The notes under the pieces were generated by a model that searched no databases, was not told the DNA's origin, and worked only from the letters and a program-made list of their open reading frames with translations. 64,000 nucleotides of DNA. It comes from Phycisphaerales bacterium (GTDB lineage: Bacteria; Planctomycetota; Phycisphaerae; Phycisphaerales; SM1A02). This document shows, piece after piece, positions 36,114-45,782 of this stretch (position 1 is its first letter; every line of letters begins with the position of its first letter). The translations under genes were made by a program, and so were the position numbers. The stretch spans positions 1-64,000 of the forward strand of contig JAQWTL010000020.1 of assembly GCA_029242715.1 (NCBI GenBank), read 5' to 3'.

Positions 36114-38231
36114 TCAGCAGTTTTCATTCCAGACCGAAAGAACCAGCAGAAGGTCATTGGTTTCAACGAATCCGGATCCATCGACATCCTCGGGGCAACC
36201 CTCGCAACCCCAGTTGTCAATGATTCCCAGGACATCTGATACGTCAATGACGAGATCACCATTGGTATCTCCGGGACAATCAGACGTCTCATAGGACCAG
36301 TTACTGGCTGGAATGACCTGCTTGCCGATACCTGGCCCCTGCCAGCGAACGATCAAGCCTGCACCCCCACCACGCTCGAAGAACTCGACACGAATGGCAT
36401 GGGTACCAGCCAGCAGTCCGATTTCACCAGAACGTTCCTGCATGCCGTGAAGTCCGTCATTGTCGACAACTTCGACATCACCGATATAGAGCTTCGAACC
36501 ATCGTCCGACTCGGTATGGAGTGTCCAGTAGCCGCTGGCTGGAACATCGATGTAGCCTTCGAAGACGGCACCGACATCATCACTCAAACCACTGTTGATG
36601 AATTCCCCACCGGTACTGGCGAACTCAATGAGATCCACGACGTCATCGTCAAACGGCTCCAGCGTGCTGAAGTCGGGAAGCTCAGAGAGCGCAGGCAAGT
36701 CGTAGTAACCCACACTGGCACCTGGCACTGGAGAGATGACTGAATCAGGTGCCCTCAGGGTGGCGACATCAACCGTCACGACGGCAGAATCGCCCATAGT
36801 CAACAGGTAGCTGAAACTGTCCAGACCACCAAAGCCTGTAGCCGGCTGGTAGCGAAGAAGATCCGTTCCATCTACGACCTCGATGGTTCCGCCTTCCAAA
36901 GAAAAGGCATCGAAGGTGTCAATGACCGGAATGAAGGTGCCATCACAACCGGTCAACCGATCGTTGGCCAGCACATCGATATCAATGGCTTCACCTGGAA
37001 GTGTCACGACCGCATCATCCAGAGCGGTCCCGGCCTCCACGACCTGAAGATCGCAGCCAGGCTCAAGACCTTCCATGTACGAAAGCATCGCACCCTGAAC
37101 AAGCGGATGAAAACCGAGCTCTATATTGGAAATTCCACCTGAGCATGTATGGCAATAGGACATGATCGTGCCATTTTCTGCACCTGTGCAATCACCATTT
37201 CCGCAATTGTCGATTGGAGGCGTATAGCCATCGTGCGTATGCAGCGTTCCGTGGTTATGGCCAAGTTCGTGAGCCATGACGACCAGATCCCAGTTGCTGC
37301 CCACATTGTCCTGCAGTGGATACGGAAAATACCCTTCGATATAGCCTGAAACTCCGTAGCCATAATTCTGATTGCACAGAACACTCACATAGGCCACCCC
37401 GCCGTATGGCAGGTTCGTTCGTCCCGTAATGATGTGTGCAATTGTCCGGTCAATCCCGGTCATCTGACTGTTCCAATGATTTCTGAACTGGTCCAGCATG
37501 TCTGTGGAACTGTCCGGGTCATATGGATCGATGTCTTCACCCCAGGTTCGGAGGAAGGTGATCGAGTAACGAAGGTTGATGTCGTCCTGATAGATTTCGC
37601 TCACACCACCAGTCAACGTGACTGCATATGTTGCTGCTGCATCAGCATCCCCGTCGTAAAGCCGCTGGGCAAACTCCCAGTCCGTCTCGATGGCGATCTG
37701 TGTAACGCGGCAAGGGTCTGGATCTGTATCAATTCCTCGAAAGGCCGTCGCATCAACAGGCCGAGGCGGCAGACCATCAACGGTGCGAATCTCGCAGGCA
37801 GGAACTTCAAGAACATGCTCAGGCATGGAAGCGGTATCGAAAATCTCAAATGGATGTTTCCCACCCGGCCCGGTGCCCATCAAGAACATGCCTTCACTGC
37901 ACTGGATGTACCCCTCCGTGAAGTGGCGGGAGATCGCCATGAAGAAACGACTGTCTGGATCGCCCTTCACCCGGCCCCTCCATAACTGGAGTCCACCAAG
38001 ATCTGCCGGGCGTGTACCGGTGCTGTCCTGAACGATTACTTCTGCGCCCTCTGCCAGAACTTCAAATCGCTCCAGATCCAACTCCAGTTGAGCCCCTCCT
38101 GGCAATGCCAGACTGGATTGCAATGACTGGGCATCGGACTGCTTCAGAATCTCGCGAAGATGTGACGGCGAAGCTTCAGGGGCAACAGGAGCCACCAGGA
38201 TGATGGTGGCCAGGGCGGTCGTGAACAGCAT
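36114..38231 (-). CDS. Secreted reprolysin-like metalloprotease with PA14 domain and dockerin-like tail
   Basis: A 705-residue protein with a signal peptide, a propeptide-like region, and a zinc site H321-E-xx-H325-xxxxx-H331 (HELGHNHGTLH) of the M12B/reprolysin-like type, with the downstream Met-turn region (GTIMSYCHTC). About residues 500-625 form a PA14-like domain (FEGYIDVPASGYWTLHTESDDGSKLYI). A dockerin-like doublet (DTNGDLVIDVSDVLGII, DVDGSGFVETNDLLLVL) is at the C-terminus. It probably digests proteins and binds glycans. The AGGAGAGG before ATG 38231 fixes the start. Confidence 0.88.
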   Translation of the reverse strand: MLFTTALATIILVAPVAPEASPSHLREILKQSDAQSLQSSLALPGGAQLELDLERFEVLAEGAEVIVQDSTGTRPADLGGLQLWRGRVKGDPDSRFFMAISRHFTEGYIQCSEGMFLMGTGPGGKHPFEIFDTASMPEHVLEVPACEIRTVDGLPPRPVDATAFRGIDTDPDPCRVTQIAIETDWEFAQRLYDGDADAAATYAVTLTGGVSEIYQDDINLRYSITFLRTWGEDIDPYDPDSSTDMLDQFRNHWNSQMTGIDRTIAHIITGRTNLPYGGVAYVSVLCNQNYGYGVSGYIEGYFPYPLQDNVGSNWDLVVMAHELGHNHGTLHTHDGYTPPIDNCGNGDCTGAENGTIMSYCHTCSGGISNIELGFHPLVQGAMLSYMEGLEPGCDLQVVEAGTALDDAVVTLPGEAIDIDVLANDRLTGCDGTFIPVIDTFDAFSLEGGTIEVVDGTDLLRYQPATGFGGLDSFSYLLTMGDSAVVTVDVATLRAPDSVISPVPGASVGYYDLPALSELPDFSTLEPFDDDVVDLIEFASTGGEFINSGLSDDVGAVFEGYIDVPASGYWTLHTESDDGSKLYIGDVEVVDNDGLHGMQERSGEIGLLAGTHAIRVEFFERGGGAGLIVRWQGPGIGKQVIPASNWSYETSDCPGDTNGDLVIDVSDVLGIIDNWGCEGCPEDVDGSGFVETNDLLLVLSVWNENC

Positions 38232-38341
38232 GGAAATCCTCTCCTCAAGAAGACCGATTCTCGGTCAGTCCCCTATTTGAATAGTGCGCCAAGAACTCGG
38301 CAAGTCAAAGTCCGAAAATCCCGGCTTTTAGATAGCCAAAA

Positions 38342-40294
38342 TCAGTTTTTAAGGCCAGAAGAGCGGTGAAGTGCCACTGCAAGGAGGGTCACATCGGCTG
38401 GTGTGACCCCCGCCAGACGGCTTGCCTGCCCCAGAGTGGCTGGCCTGAACTTCTCCAAGGCTTCTGCTGCCTCTGCCCTCAGACCGCTTGTGCGGGCCGC
38501 CAGAGACGGATCCGGAATGCCACGTCGATCGATGTCACTGCGACGAGCGACCTGAGCTCGCTGGCGCCTTACATAGCCCTCGTAACGCGCGTCGATCATG
38601 ACACGCCCCACAAGATCTCGATCGAAATCTCCTGGCAACCTGGACAGGATGTCGTCAATAGTGACCTCTGGCCGTCGCATGTAATCTCGAAGGGTTCGTC
38701 CTCCGCTGACATGCATCGAGCCCGTCAGGGCATGAAGTTGCTCCAGACTATCCCGGCGACTGCACCAGGCCCCCCACCTGACATCACAGGCCAGCCCCCA
38801 TGTACGCGCCATTGGCGTCAGTCTTGCATCCGCATTGTCGGCACGTAGCAAAAGCCTGTGCTCGGCTCGGCTGGTGAACATGCGATATGGCTCACGCGGT
38901 GTCTTGGTCACTAAATCATCCAGCATCACACCGATATAGGCTTCGTCACGGGCCAGACGCACCAACGATGCACCCTTGACCATTCGAGCAGCATTCAATC
39001 CGGCCAGAAGGCCCTGCCCCGCTGCTTCCTCATAACCACTGGTTCCATTGATCTGACCAGCCAGGAACAATCCCTCCAGGCGTTTGGTCATGGTGGTTGA
39101 GTCGAGTTGGTGCGGCCAGACCATGTCGTACTCGACTGCATAGCCATGGCGGAAGATCTCCGCTCTGGAGCAACCAGGCATCGCACGCACCATCTGTTCC
39201 TGGATCTCTGCTGGCAGGGACGTACTGATGCCATTGCAGTAGATCTCATCGGTATGAAGAGATTCAGGCTCCAGGAAGACATGATGCTGTTCACGATCAT
39301 GAAATCGAACAACCTTGTCCTCGATCGATGGGCAGTAGCGTGGGCCATGCTCAGCCTCGATCTCTCCGTTGTACATGGGTGCCAGATGAAGATTCTGGCG
39401 AATCAACTCGTGCATACCCGGTGTTGTATGTGTCAGCCGGCAGGAAACCTGCGGAAGTACCGGGAAGTGAGCTGTCGGCAAGGTGGCAACAGGAAGATCA
39501 CTGAAGGCGACCGGTTCTGCATCTGCATCCTGACCTGGCATGTCATCCCAGTCCAGGCTGCCACGGCGAAGTCGTGGCGGAGTACCTGTCTTGAGTCGTC
39601 CAAGTTCAAAGCCGAGTCCACGAAGCGTGTCGGACATGGTCGAAGCTGCTGGCTCATTGACTCGGCCACCCGGCGTTCGGTGCTCACCCGTATGCATCAG
39701 GCCTCGCATGAAGGTGCCAGTCGTCAGAACGACGGCGCGAGAATGCAGTTGAACCGGATCTGAAACACGATCCGTATCCAGGGGGCACGACGGCCAGATC
39801 GGATCCGGCAGTACTTCAGCCCAACTCGTACCGGGATCCATACGTGGCTGTACCTGCCCTGCTCCGGCAGGCAATCGAACGCCTGCGATACGATCGTCCT
39901 CGAGAATGAAGGAATCAACAGTTGCTGCGATCACATGTATGTTTGAACGCGTGGCGATCAGTCGCTGGACTTCTGCTGCGTAGAGATAACGATCTGCCTG
40001 GGCTCTGGGCCCTCTGACGGCGGGCCCCCTTGAGGTATTGAGCATGCGGAACATGATGCCCGTCGCATCAATCGCACGGCCCATCAAACCACCCATCGCA
40101 TCAACTTCTCGAACCATCTGACCCTTGGCAAGCCCCCCGATCGCCGGGTTGCAGCTCATGGCCGCCATTCGATCCGGCCGCATGGTCACCAAGGCAACAT
40201 GTCCGTTTTCACCGAGCGCCTGCGAAGCCGCCCAAGCGGCTTCAACACCCGCATGCCCACCACCAATCACGATGACGTCATAGTCGAAACGCAT
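38342..40294 (-). CDS. mnmG: tRNA uridine-5-carboxymethylaminomethyl(34) synthesis protein MnmG
   Basis: A 650-residue GidA/MnmG flavoprotein. It begins DYDVIVIGGGHAGVEAA (FAD site), then has SCNPAIGGLAKGQMVREVDAMGG, GTFMRGLMHTGE and the Cys-containing segment HRTPGGRVNEPAA, with the helical C-terminal domain. With MnmE it makes the 5-carboxymethylaminomethyl modification of wobble uridine in tRNA. ATG 40294 gives the standard N-terminus; the longer frame to 40351 would run into korB. It follows korB by 13 bases, an unusual partner. Confidence 0.96.
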   Translation of the reverse strand: MRFDYDVIVIGGGHAGVEAAWAASQALGENGHVALVTMRPDRMAAMSCNPAIGGLAKGQMVREVDAMGGLMGRAIDATGIMFRMLNTSRGPAVRGPRAQADRYLYAAEVQRLIATRSNIHVIAATVDSFILEDDRIAGVRLPAGAGQVQPRMDPGTSWAEVLPDPIWPSCPLDTDRVSDPVQLHSRAVVLTTGTFMRGLMHTGEHRTPGGRVNEPAASTMSDTLRGLGFELGRLKTGTPPRLRRGSLDWDDMPGQDADAEPVAFSDLPVATLPTAHFPVLPQVSCRLTHTTPGMHELIRQNLHLAPMYNGEIEAEHGPRYCPSIEDKVVRFHDREQHHVFLEPESLHTDEIYCNGISTSLPAEIQEQMVRAMPGCSRAEIFRHGYAVEYDMVWPHQLDSTTMTKRLEGLFLAGQINGTSGYEEAAGQGLLAGLNAARMVKGASLVRLARDEAYIGVMLDDLVTKTPREPYRMFTSRAEHRLLLRADNADARLTPMARTWGLACDVRWGAWCSRRDSLEQLHALTGSMHVSGGRTLRDYMRRPEVTIDDILSRLPGDFDRDLVGRVMIDARYEGYVRRQRAQVARRSDIDRRGIPDPSLAARTSGLRAEAAEALEKFRPATLGQASRLAGVTPADVTLLAVALHRSSGLKN

Positions 40295-40307
40295 CTGATC
40301 AAGATCC

Positions 40308-41354
40308 TCAGGTGATCGTCCAGGTTTGACGACCCTTGACGAGTTCATCAAGCGTGGCGTCAGGCTTCTTCTCCGCAGCTTGTTTCATCTGCTCTCGAGA
40401 TGCTGACTCGTAACTTGGACGCTCGGAGTCGACGAAGATCACACCCATCGGTTCCGGGAAAACCGGCTGGTACATGTGAGAGAGAATGGAGGCCTGAACT
40501 CGATTGGTCTCATCATGAACCATCAAGTCATCTTCGGTGAGGCCATCTTTCCCGATCTTGACGATCTCGGGCATTCCACCAACCACTCGAATGCCCTTGT
40601 CCCGCTCCGCACCAAACACCAATGGTTTGCCATGCTCAAGAAGAACAGTGGTCTCCGGCCGGCTGTCCTTCTGAGACGCGTAGAACCAGGCCTTGTGATT
40701 GAAGATGTTGCAGTCCTGATAGACCTCTATGAAAGCCATGCCCTGATGCGAGGCTCCACGAGTCATGATTGCCTCAAGGAACTTGGCATCGATGTCAAGC
40801 CCTCGTGCAACGAATGTACACTCAGCTGCCAATGCCAACGCGATTGGATTGATGGGCGTATCAAGAGATCCCATTGGCGTCGACTTGGTGATCTTGCCTT
40901 TTTCGCTGGTGGGCGAATACTGACCCTTGGTCAAGCCATAGATCCGGTTGTTCAGAAGAATCAAATTGATACCGACATTCCGACGCATGCTGTGGATCAG
41001 GTGATTACCACCGATCGACAGCAGGTCGCCGTCGCCTGACACCAACCACACATCGAGCTCCGGGTTGGCCAACTTGATACCAGTCGCAAAGGCAGGCGCG
41101 CGTCCATGGATCGAGTGAAGCCCATAGGTCTCCATGTAATAAGGGAACCTGGCAGCACAGCCGATACCGGAAACAAAGACATAATCTTCCTTGCGTCGAC
41201 CAAGCTTCGGCAAGGTCTTGCGTACCGCAGCCAGGACCGCATAATCACCACAACCAGGACACCAGCGGACATCCTGATCTGTCGTGAAATCCTTGGCCTT
41301 GTAGACGGGAAGCTCTGTGGTCGCTGCGCCGTTTGATGGAGCTTCTGTGGTCAT
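40308..41354 (-). CDS. korB: 2-oxoacid:ferredoxin oxidoreductase, beta subunit
   Basis: A 348-residue thiamine-diphosphate-binding subunit. RWCPGCGDYAVL begins the conserved part; the ThDP/Mg site is GDGDLLSIGGNHLIHSMRRN with LLNNRIYGLTKGQYSPTS. With KorA it oxidises 2-oxoglutarate (or another 2-oxoacid) to the acyl-CoA and passes electrons to ferredoxin. ATG 41354 overlaps the korA stop by four bases. The enzyme pair may serve the TCA cycle under low oxygen, but substrate preference cannot be decided. Confidence 0.92.
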   Translation of the reverse strand: MTTEAPSNGAATTELPVYKAKDFTTDQDVRWCPGCGDYAVLAAVRKTLPKLGRRKEDYVFVSGIGCAARFPYYMETYGLHSIHGRAPAFATGIKLANPELDVWLVSGDGDLLSIGGNHLIHSMRRNVGINLILLNNRIYGLTKGQYSPTSEKGKITKSTPMGSLDTPINPIALALAAECTFVARGLDIDAKFLEAIMTRGASHQGMAFIEVYQDCNIFNHKAWFYASQKDSRPETTVLLEHGKPLVFGAERDKGIRVVGGMPEIVKIGKDGLTEDDLMVHDETNRVQASILSHMYQPVFPEPMGVIFVDSERPSYESASREQMKQAAEKKPDATLDELVKGRQTWTIT

Positions 41355-43249
41355 GATGCACTCCCCTGCATGTGTTGGCGAATGCAATCCGCAAGTTCCT
41401 TGGACTGGAAGCTCCGCCCTTTCAATTCATTGATGCCGATCACATCCTTCATGTAACGGCCACGAATCAGGGAGGACAACTGACCAAGATTGATCTCTGG
41501 AATGATGACCTGCTGATAACGATCAAGGATCTCCCCGAGGTTTCCGGGGAATGGGTTCATGTGACGCAGATGGGCAAAGGCTGGACCGTCGCCCTCTGCT
41601 TCCAGCAAGGCAATTGCCGAGGCAATTGCCCCACTCGTACCTCCCCAGCCCAATACGAGTGTCGAAGAGTCAGTGTTTCCCTTGACCTCAAGTGGCGGAA
41701 TGACCTGCACAGCAGCATCAACCTTGGCCTGCCTTACTCTGGTCATCGCATCGTGATTCTCACCGTCATAGCAGACGTTGCCGGTACCCACTTCCTTCTC
41801 AAGACCACCGATGCGGTGCTCGAGACCAGGTGTGCCGGGCTTGACCCATGGGCGTGCATGCGTTTCCTCATCGCGAAGATATGGCATGAAACCTTCATCG
41901 GAATTGGTCGTTGTTGGATGAGTAATCGTGATCGGTTCATAACTTGAAATGTCAGGCACACACCATGGCTCAGCGCCATTGGCTATGCCACCATCGGTCA
42001 GGAGAATGACCGGGCACATCTGTCTCACCGCAAGCCTGACGGCCTCGATTGCAGAATCAAAGCAGTCTGAAGGACTCGCTGCAGCGATCACGATCACAGG
42101 AGCCTCGCCGGAACGGCCATACATCGCCTGAAGCAAGTCGGCCTGCTCTGTCTTGGTCGGCATGCCAGTGGCAGGACCTGCACGCTGTACGTCAACGATG
42201 ACCAACGGAAGTTCCAGCATGGTTGCGAGGCCCATGCCCTCACCCTTCAGGGCCAAGCCTGGACCCGAGGTTCCCGTCACACCAATATTGCCCGCAAAGC
42301 TGGCTCCGATTGCCGCACATACTGCAGCGATCTCATCCTCAGCCTGGAAAGTCTGAACACCGTAATGCTTCAGGCCAGAAAGCCCGTGCAGAAGATCACT
42401 GGCCGGAGTAATCGGATAGCCGGCATAGAGCAGTTCCGTATTCGCAAGCCTTCCTGCTGCCGCAAGCCCGATGACCAAAGCCTCGTTACCGCTGATCTTG
42501 CGATAGACACCTGGTTTCAATGGTGCGGGGCCAACGGTGTAACGAGAGGGGAACATCTCTGCGGTTTCACCGAAGTGGTAACCCGCTTTCAGTGCTCGAA
42601 CATTGATCTCCGCAACCTTGGGCAGACCTTTCTTGTCCCTGAAATATCCTTCAAGGTGCTGGATCGTGTTATCCAAGGGTCGCTGGTAGAGCCAATAGGC
42701 GATTCCCAACGCGTACATGTTTCGACAACGGTCGACGTCCTTGGCCCCCATGTCCGACTCTGCCAGGGATTCACGTGTCAATCGACTGATCGGAACCTTG
42801 TAGAGCTGGTAACGGCGAGCCAATTCATCGTCATCAAGCGGATTTTCATCCTCTGCATAACCCGCCTTCTTCAAGTTGACCTTGGTGAATTCATCTTCAT
42901 TGACTATGACGATTCCACCAGGCTCCACATCACTGATGTTCACCTTGAAAGCAGCAGGGTTCATGCTGACCAGCGCATTGATTGCATCACCCGGCGTAAA
43001 GATGTTGTGGCTGGCGAATTGGATCTGAAAACCAGAGACACCAAATGTCGTGCCACGGGGTGCTCGGATCTCTGCTGGAAAATCCGGGAAGGTGGCAAAG
43101 TCATTTCCAACGACTGCAGCGGTGTTGGTGAACTCACCGCCAGTCAACTGCATCCCGTCTCCCGAATCGCCACAGAAGCGAATCGCCACGGAATCCAATG
43201 GGATCGCGGGATCCCCTGATTTCTCTTTCGAAGTAGTCGTCGCTGTCAC
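41351..43249 (-). CDS. korA: 2-oxoacid:ferredoxin oxidoreductase, fused gamma-alpha subunit
   Basis: A 632-residue fusion of the gamma domain (RFCGDSGDGMQLTGG at about 24-40, up to about 200) and the alpha domain (GNEALVIGLAAAG.., AGYPITPASDLLHGLS, PTKTEQADLLQAMYG). Such a fusion is usual in this enzyme group. I place the start at GTG 43249, with AGGA eight bases upstream, because the longer frame up to 43537 overlaps the beta-helix gene and carries no oxidoreductase sequence. It is the first gene of the korA-korB-mnmG set. Confidence 0.9.
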   Translation of the reverse strand: MTATTTSKEKSGDPAIPLDSVAIRFCGDSGDGMQLTGGEFTNTAAVVGNDFATFPDFPAEIRAPRGTTFGVSGFQIQFASHNIFTPGDAINALVSMNPAAFKVNISDVEPGGIVIVNEDEFTKVNLKKAGYAEDENPLDDDELARRYQLYKVPISRLTRESLAESDMGAKDVDRCRNMYALGIAYWLYQRPLDNTIQHLEGYFRDKKGLPKVAEINVRALKAGYHFGETAEMFPSRYTVGPAPLKPGVYRKISGNEALVIGLAAAGRLANTELLYAGYPITPASDLLHGLSGLKHYGVQTFQAEDEIAAVCAAIGASFAGNIGVTGTSGPGLALKGEGMGLATMLELPLVIVDVQRAGPATGMPTKTEQADLLQAMYGRSGEAPVIVIAAASPSDCFDSAIEAVRLAVRQMCPVILLTDGGIANGAEPWCVPDISSYEPITITHPTTTNSDEGFMPYLRDEETHARPWVKPGTPGLEHRIGGLEKEVGTGNVCYDGENHDAMTRVRQAKVDAAVQVIPPLEVKGNTDSSTLVLGWGGTSGAIASAIALLEAEGDGPAFAHLRHMNPFPGNLGEILDRYQQVIIPEINLGQLSSLIRGRYMKDVIGINELKGRSFQSKELADCIRQHMQGSAS

Positions 43250-43349
43250 GGTTGATTCCTGACGAGTATGAGGCCAGAAGGGGGCCGATTTGCCTCCCTT
43301 AGAATCAATCCATTTTAGGGGAAACAAGCCTCGATTTGTGCCCTCTGGC

Positions 43350-44468
43350 CTACCTTCGGCTGCCCCAACTGCCCAGCAGGATCGCCATGTCACGCACATC
43401 GACCCGCCCATCCTCGTTGAGATCACCGCTGGCACGTCGAGAATCCTCCTCAGGAGGCTCCTCCTCATCACATCTCGTGTCAGGCCCAGCCCAGTTTCCC
43501 GTGCCTTCCCGGCAGTCCGACTGGGTTGCCAGAACACAGCGATCCCCGATGAAGCAGGCTCCCAGCGGATCCGCCTGGTTGATCATGCGCCCACTTCCGG
43601 CCACATCGTCATTCGGGGTCAGAAACTCATTCCCCGAGCCAATACGCCCGCGGCTCCGCCAGCCGTGATAGGCCGCTCCACCCTTGTACGCACCGATGTT
43701 GTTCAGGAACACCGAATCGCTCACCGTCGTGGCGCTGTCATAGTCATACAGCCCCCCTCCATTGAACGAAGCCCGGTTATCCGTAAAGCGACAATTCTTC
43801 ACCGTAGTGGTGCTTCGATTGTCACTGAAGATCCCGCCTCCACCAAAGTTCGCGTTGTTCTGGGAAAACTCACATTCCATGAACGACAGTGTTGAACGAT
43901 TGGCAAAGACACCCCCACCTTTTTCAGCGGAATTAGAGGCAAATGTGCAGTTTCGAAACTGACTGTTGCTGTTGCTGGCATAGACGCCGCCGCCGTTGTA
44001 GGAAACTCTGTTTAAAACAAACTGGCAGTTGATCAGTGTCGGCGAAGCATTCAGAAGCAGCATTCCACCGCCTACTCGCGAGCGTTCGCCATACCTTTCC
44101 ACATCCCCGCTCCCTCGCCTGATGACCAATCCTTCAATTCGCGTATAAGCCCCTTCACCTGATGTGCAGTTGATGAGGCTGCCCGTGACTCCCTCACCCT
44201 CAAGCACAGCAGGTTCAGGACCACGACTCTTCAGGACGATTGATTTGCCCTTCAGGTTGATCGATTCGAAATATTGGCCGGGTGCGACCGAAATGATGTC
44301 CCCATTGCTGCTGGCATCAATGGCCACCTGAATGGTGTCATATTTTTCGGGGACCTGGCGATTCTCCGCCCAGGCCTGCCCCACAGCCATCAGGCACACC
44401 AGGAGGGTGGCCAGAAATCCCCTGCAAGGGGTCAGGAGACGGGATGGAGGGCTTACAGGGGTGTGCAT
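43350..44468 (-). CDS. Secreted beta-helix repeat protein with single dockerin-like tail
   Basis: A 372-residue protein with a signal peptide to AWA (34). From about residue 60 to 290 it has polymorphic-membrane-protein-type repeats, seen as GGGVYAS, GGGVFAN, GGGIFSD, GGGLYDY, each followed by a N.C.F/C.F...NA unit, typical of right-handed parallel beta-helices. A Cys-rich piece (GACFIGDRCVLATQSDC) and one dockerin-like unit (SGDLNEDGRVDVRDMAILLGSW) close it. No active-site residues are identified; binding or pectate-like function is possible. No Shine-Dalgarno is obvious at ATG 44468. Confidence 0.8.
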   Translation of the reverse strand: MHTPVSPPSRLLTPCRGFLATLLVCLMAVGQAWAENRQVPEKYDTIQVAIDASSNGDIISVAPGQYFESINLKGKSIVLKSRGPEPAVLEGEGVTGSLINCTSGEGAYTRIEGLVIRRGSGDVERYGERSRVGGGMLLLNASPTLINCQFVLNRVSYNGGGVYASNSNSQFRNCTFASNSAEKGGGVFANRSTLSFMECEFSQNNANFGGGGIFSDNRSTTTVKNCRFTDNRASFNGGGLYDYDSATTVSDSVFLNNIGAYKGGAAYHGWRSRGRIGSGNEFLTPNDDVAGSGRMINQADPLGACFIGDRCVLATQSDCREGTGNWAGPDTRCDEEEPPEEDSRRASGDLNEDGRVDVRDMAILLGSWGSRR

Positions 44469-44614
44469 CGCAGGATTACCGGGAGGTTAAGTAGGAAAAT
44501 CGGTTCCAACAATGCCCAAGGGGCCAGGATCCGGCAGAAGAGATCCAGGCAGGGACCGCTTGGCCCAGGACCGGACGAATGATAGGATAGGCGGCTCGGC
44601 ACAGGAAGGTACCC

Positions 44615-44932
44615 ATGTCCCCAGACACGATTGTTCCCAACTCGACCATGACGTTCACCGTCACTGAATCGCCCACACGGACTGCCACGACCAAGACCAT
44701 TGAACGGTTGATGGGCATGCAGACACATATCCAACGGGGGCGTTCCAAACTGGCCACCAGGCGTCGGCTCAAGGACAACGTGACTTATGTTCGTGCAGGT
44801 CGCCCCTGGGTCAACCGCAAGCGGCTGACCAAACTGGCCCGTGCTGAGAAAGGCGCGACCTTCTCCATCCACGTCACACCTCAGATCGTTGATGATCTTC
44901 GAAGTGTTGCCTCGTGGCTGGAAACGGCCTGA
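44615..44932 (+). CDS. Small basic protein of unknown function
   Basis: A 105-residue protein rich in Arg, Lys and Thr, with a central RSKLATRRRLKDNVTYVRA basic stretch and a more ordinary C-terminal helix (PQIVDDLRSVASWLE). The frame has a good AGGAAGG five bases before ATG 44615. I do not recognise it. The basic middle suggests RNA or DNA binding, a ribosome-associated role being one guess. It is convergent with the Nudix gene; only 13 bases separate them. Confidence 0.5.
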   Translation: MSPDTIVPNSTMTFTVTESPTRTATTKTIERLMGMQTHIQRGRSKLATRRRLKDNVTYVRAGRPWVNRKRLTKLARAEKGATFSIHVTPQIVDDLRSVASWLETA

Positions 44933-44945
44933 TCTCCAAGCCTGC

Positions 44946-45611
44946 CTAAATACTGCCAGAAGCACCACTGCCCACAAGGCTGGTCATTCGCTGCGCAATG
45001 GGCGTCAGAGGCTCGGGCAGTGAATCGAGCTTGCACCACTTGAGGTCGTCATATTCACTCGATCCAATCGGAGTGGCATCTGGTTTCAAATCGATGAGGT
45101 GTACAACCTCCCAGGAATAGGCCTGAGGATCGTACGCCACGGCAATTGGCAGCGGAGGACGACCGGCTTCACAGAATGTTTCTTCCTGGAGTTCCTCCAG
45201 GATTGTCTCGGACGGATTCTGACCTGGCTGAACGGATCCCCCGGGCACGAATTCCCATTGTCGTGGGTAGTACATCACCCAGTCCGCACGGAGTCCCAGC
45301 AACATCTGCTGTTGCCACATCGTGATGGCCTTGGCCCCCAGTGTTCTGACGCCACAATCCAGCCCCCTCGACTGCACCGCGTAATAGCGATAGGCACAAG
45401 GTGAAACATGAATGCTCACCCCCCCTGCACCGTTTCGATGAACACCTAGAACATGAAGCACTTCCCCGTCGAATGCACGGGGATTCAACTTGACGATGGA
45501 CTCCCAACACGCATCGACTTCTTCCCGGTCGATTCCTTCAGGAACCCATGGTGTTTCCATGGGGATCACAACCGGCGGCCTTCGAATCGGGATCAGTCTG
45601 TCCACTTCCAT
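44946..45611 (-). CDS. Nudix hydrolase
   Basis: A 221-residue protein with a Nudix box, GGSVQPGQNPSETILEELQEET, read as G-x5-E-x7-(R/L)E-L-x-E-E across about residues 128-150. The flanking region EFVPGGSV and a C-terminal EYDDLKW fit the fold. It would hydrolyse a nucleoside diphosphate linked to another moiety; the substrate is not known. ATG 45611 with GGAG six bases upstream is preferred over ATG 45635. Confidence 0.82.
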   Translation of the reverse strand: MEVDRLIPIRRPPVVIPMETPWVPEGIDREEVDACWESIVKLNPRAFDGEVLHVLGVHRNGAGGVSIHVSPCAYRYYAVQSRGLDCGVRTLGAKAITMWQQQMLLGLRADWVMYYPRQWEFVPGGSVQPGQNPSETILEELQEETFCEAGRPPLPIAVAYDPQAYSWEVVHLIDLKPDATPIGSSEYDDLKWCKLDSLPEPLTPIAQRMTSLVGSGASGSI

Positions 45612-45782
45612 CGATTGCTCCAGAAGCACACGCACTCAGAAAACAGGTCGTCATTCGCCTGCCCAAAAATGATCATAGAGGCTTCAGGCTGAAGCATTCC
45701 GTCCAAAAGAGAAGGGCCGCTACAATGAAATTCACGCCCCAACAGGCCATGCAGTTGGGGCAACATCAGGGGATGCGTTGCG

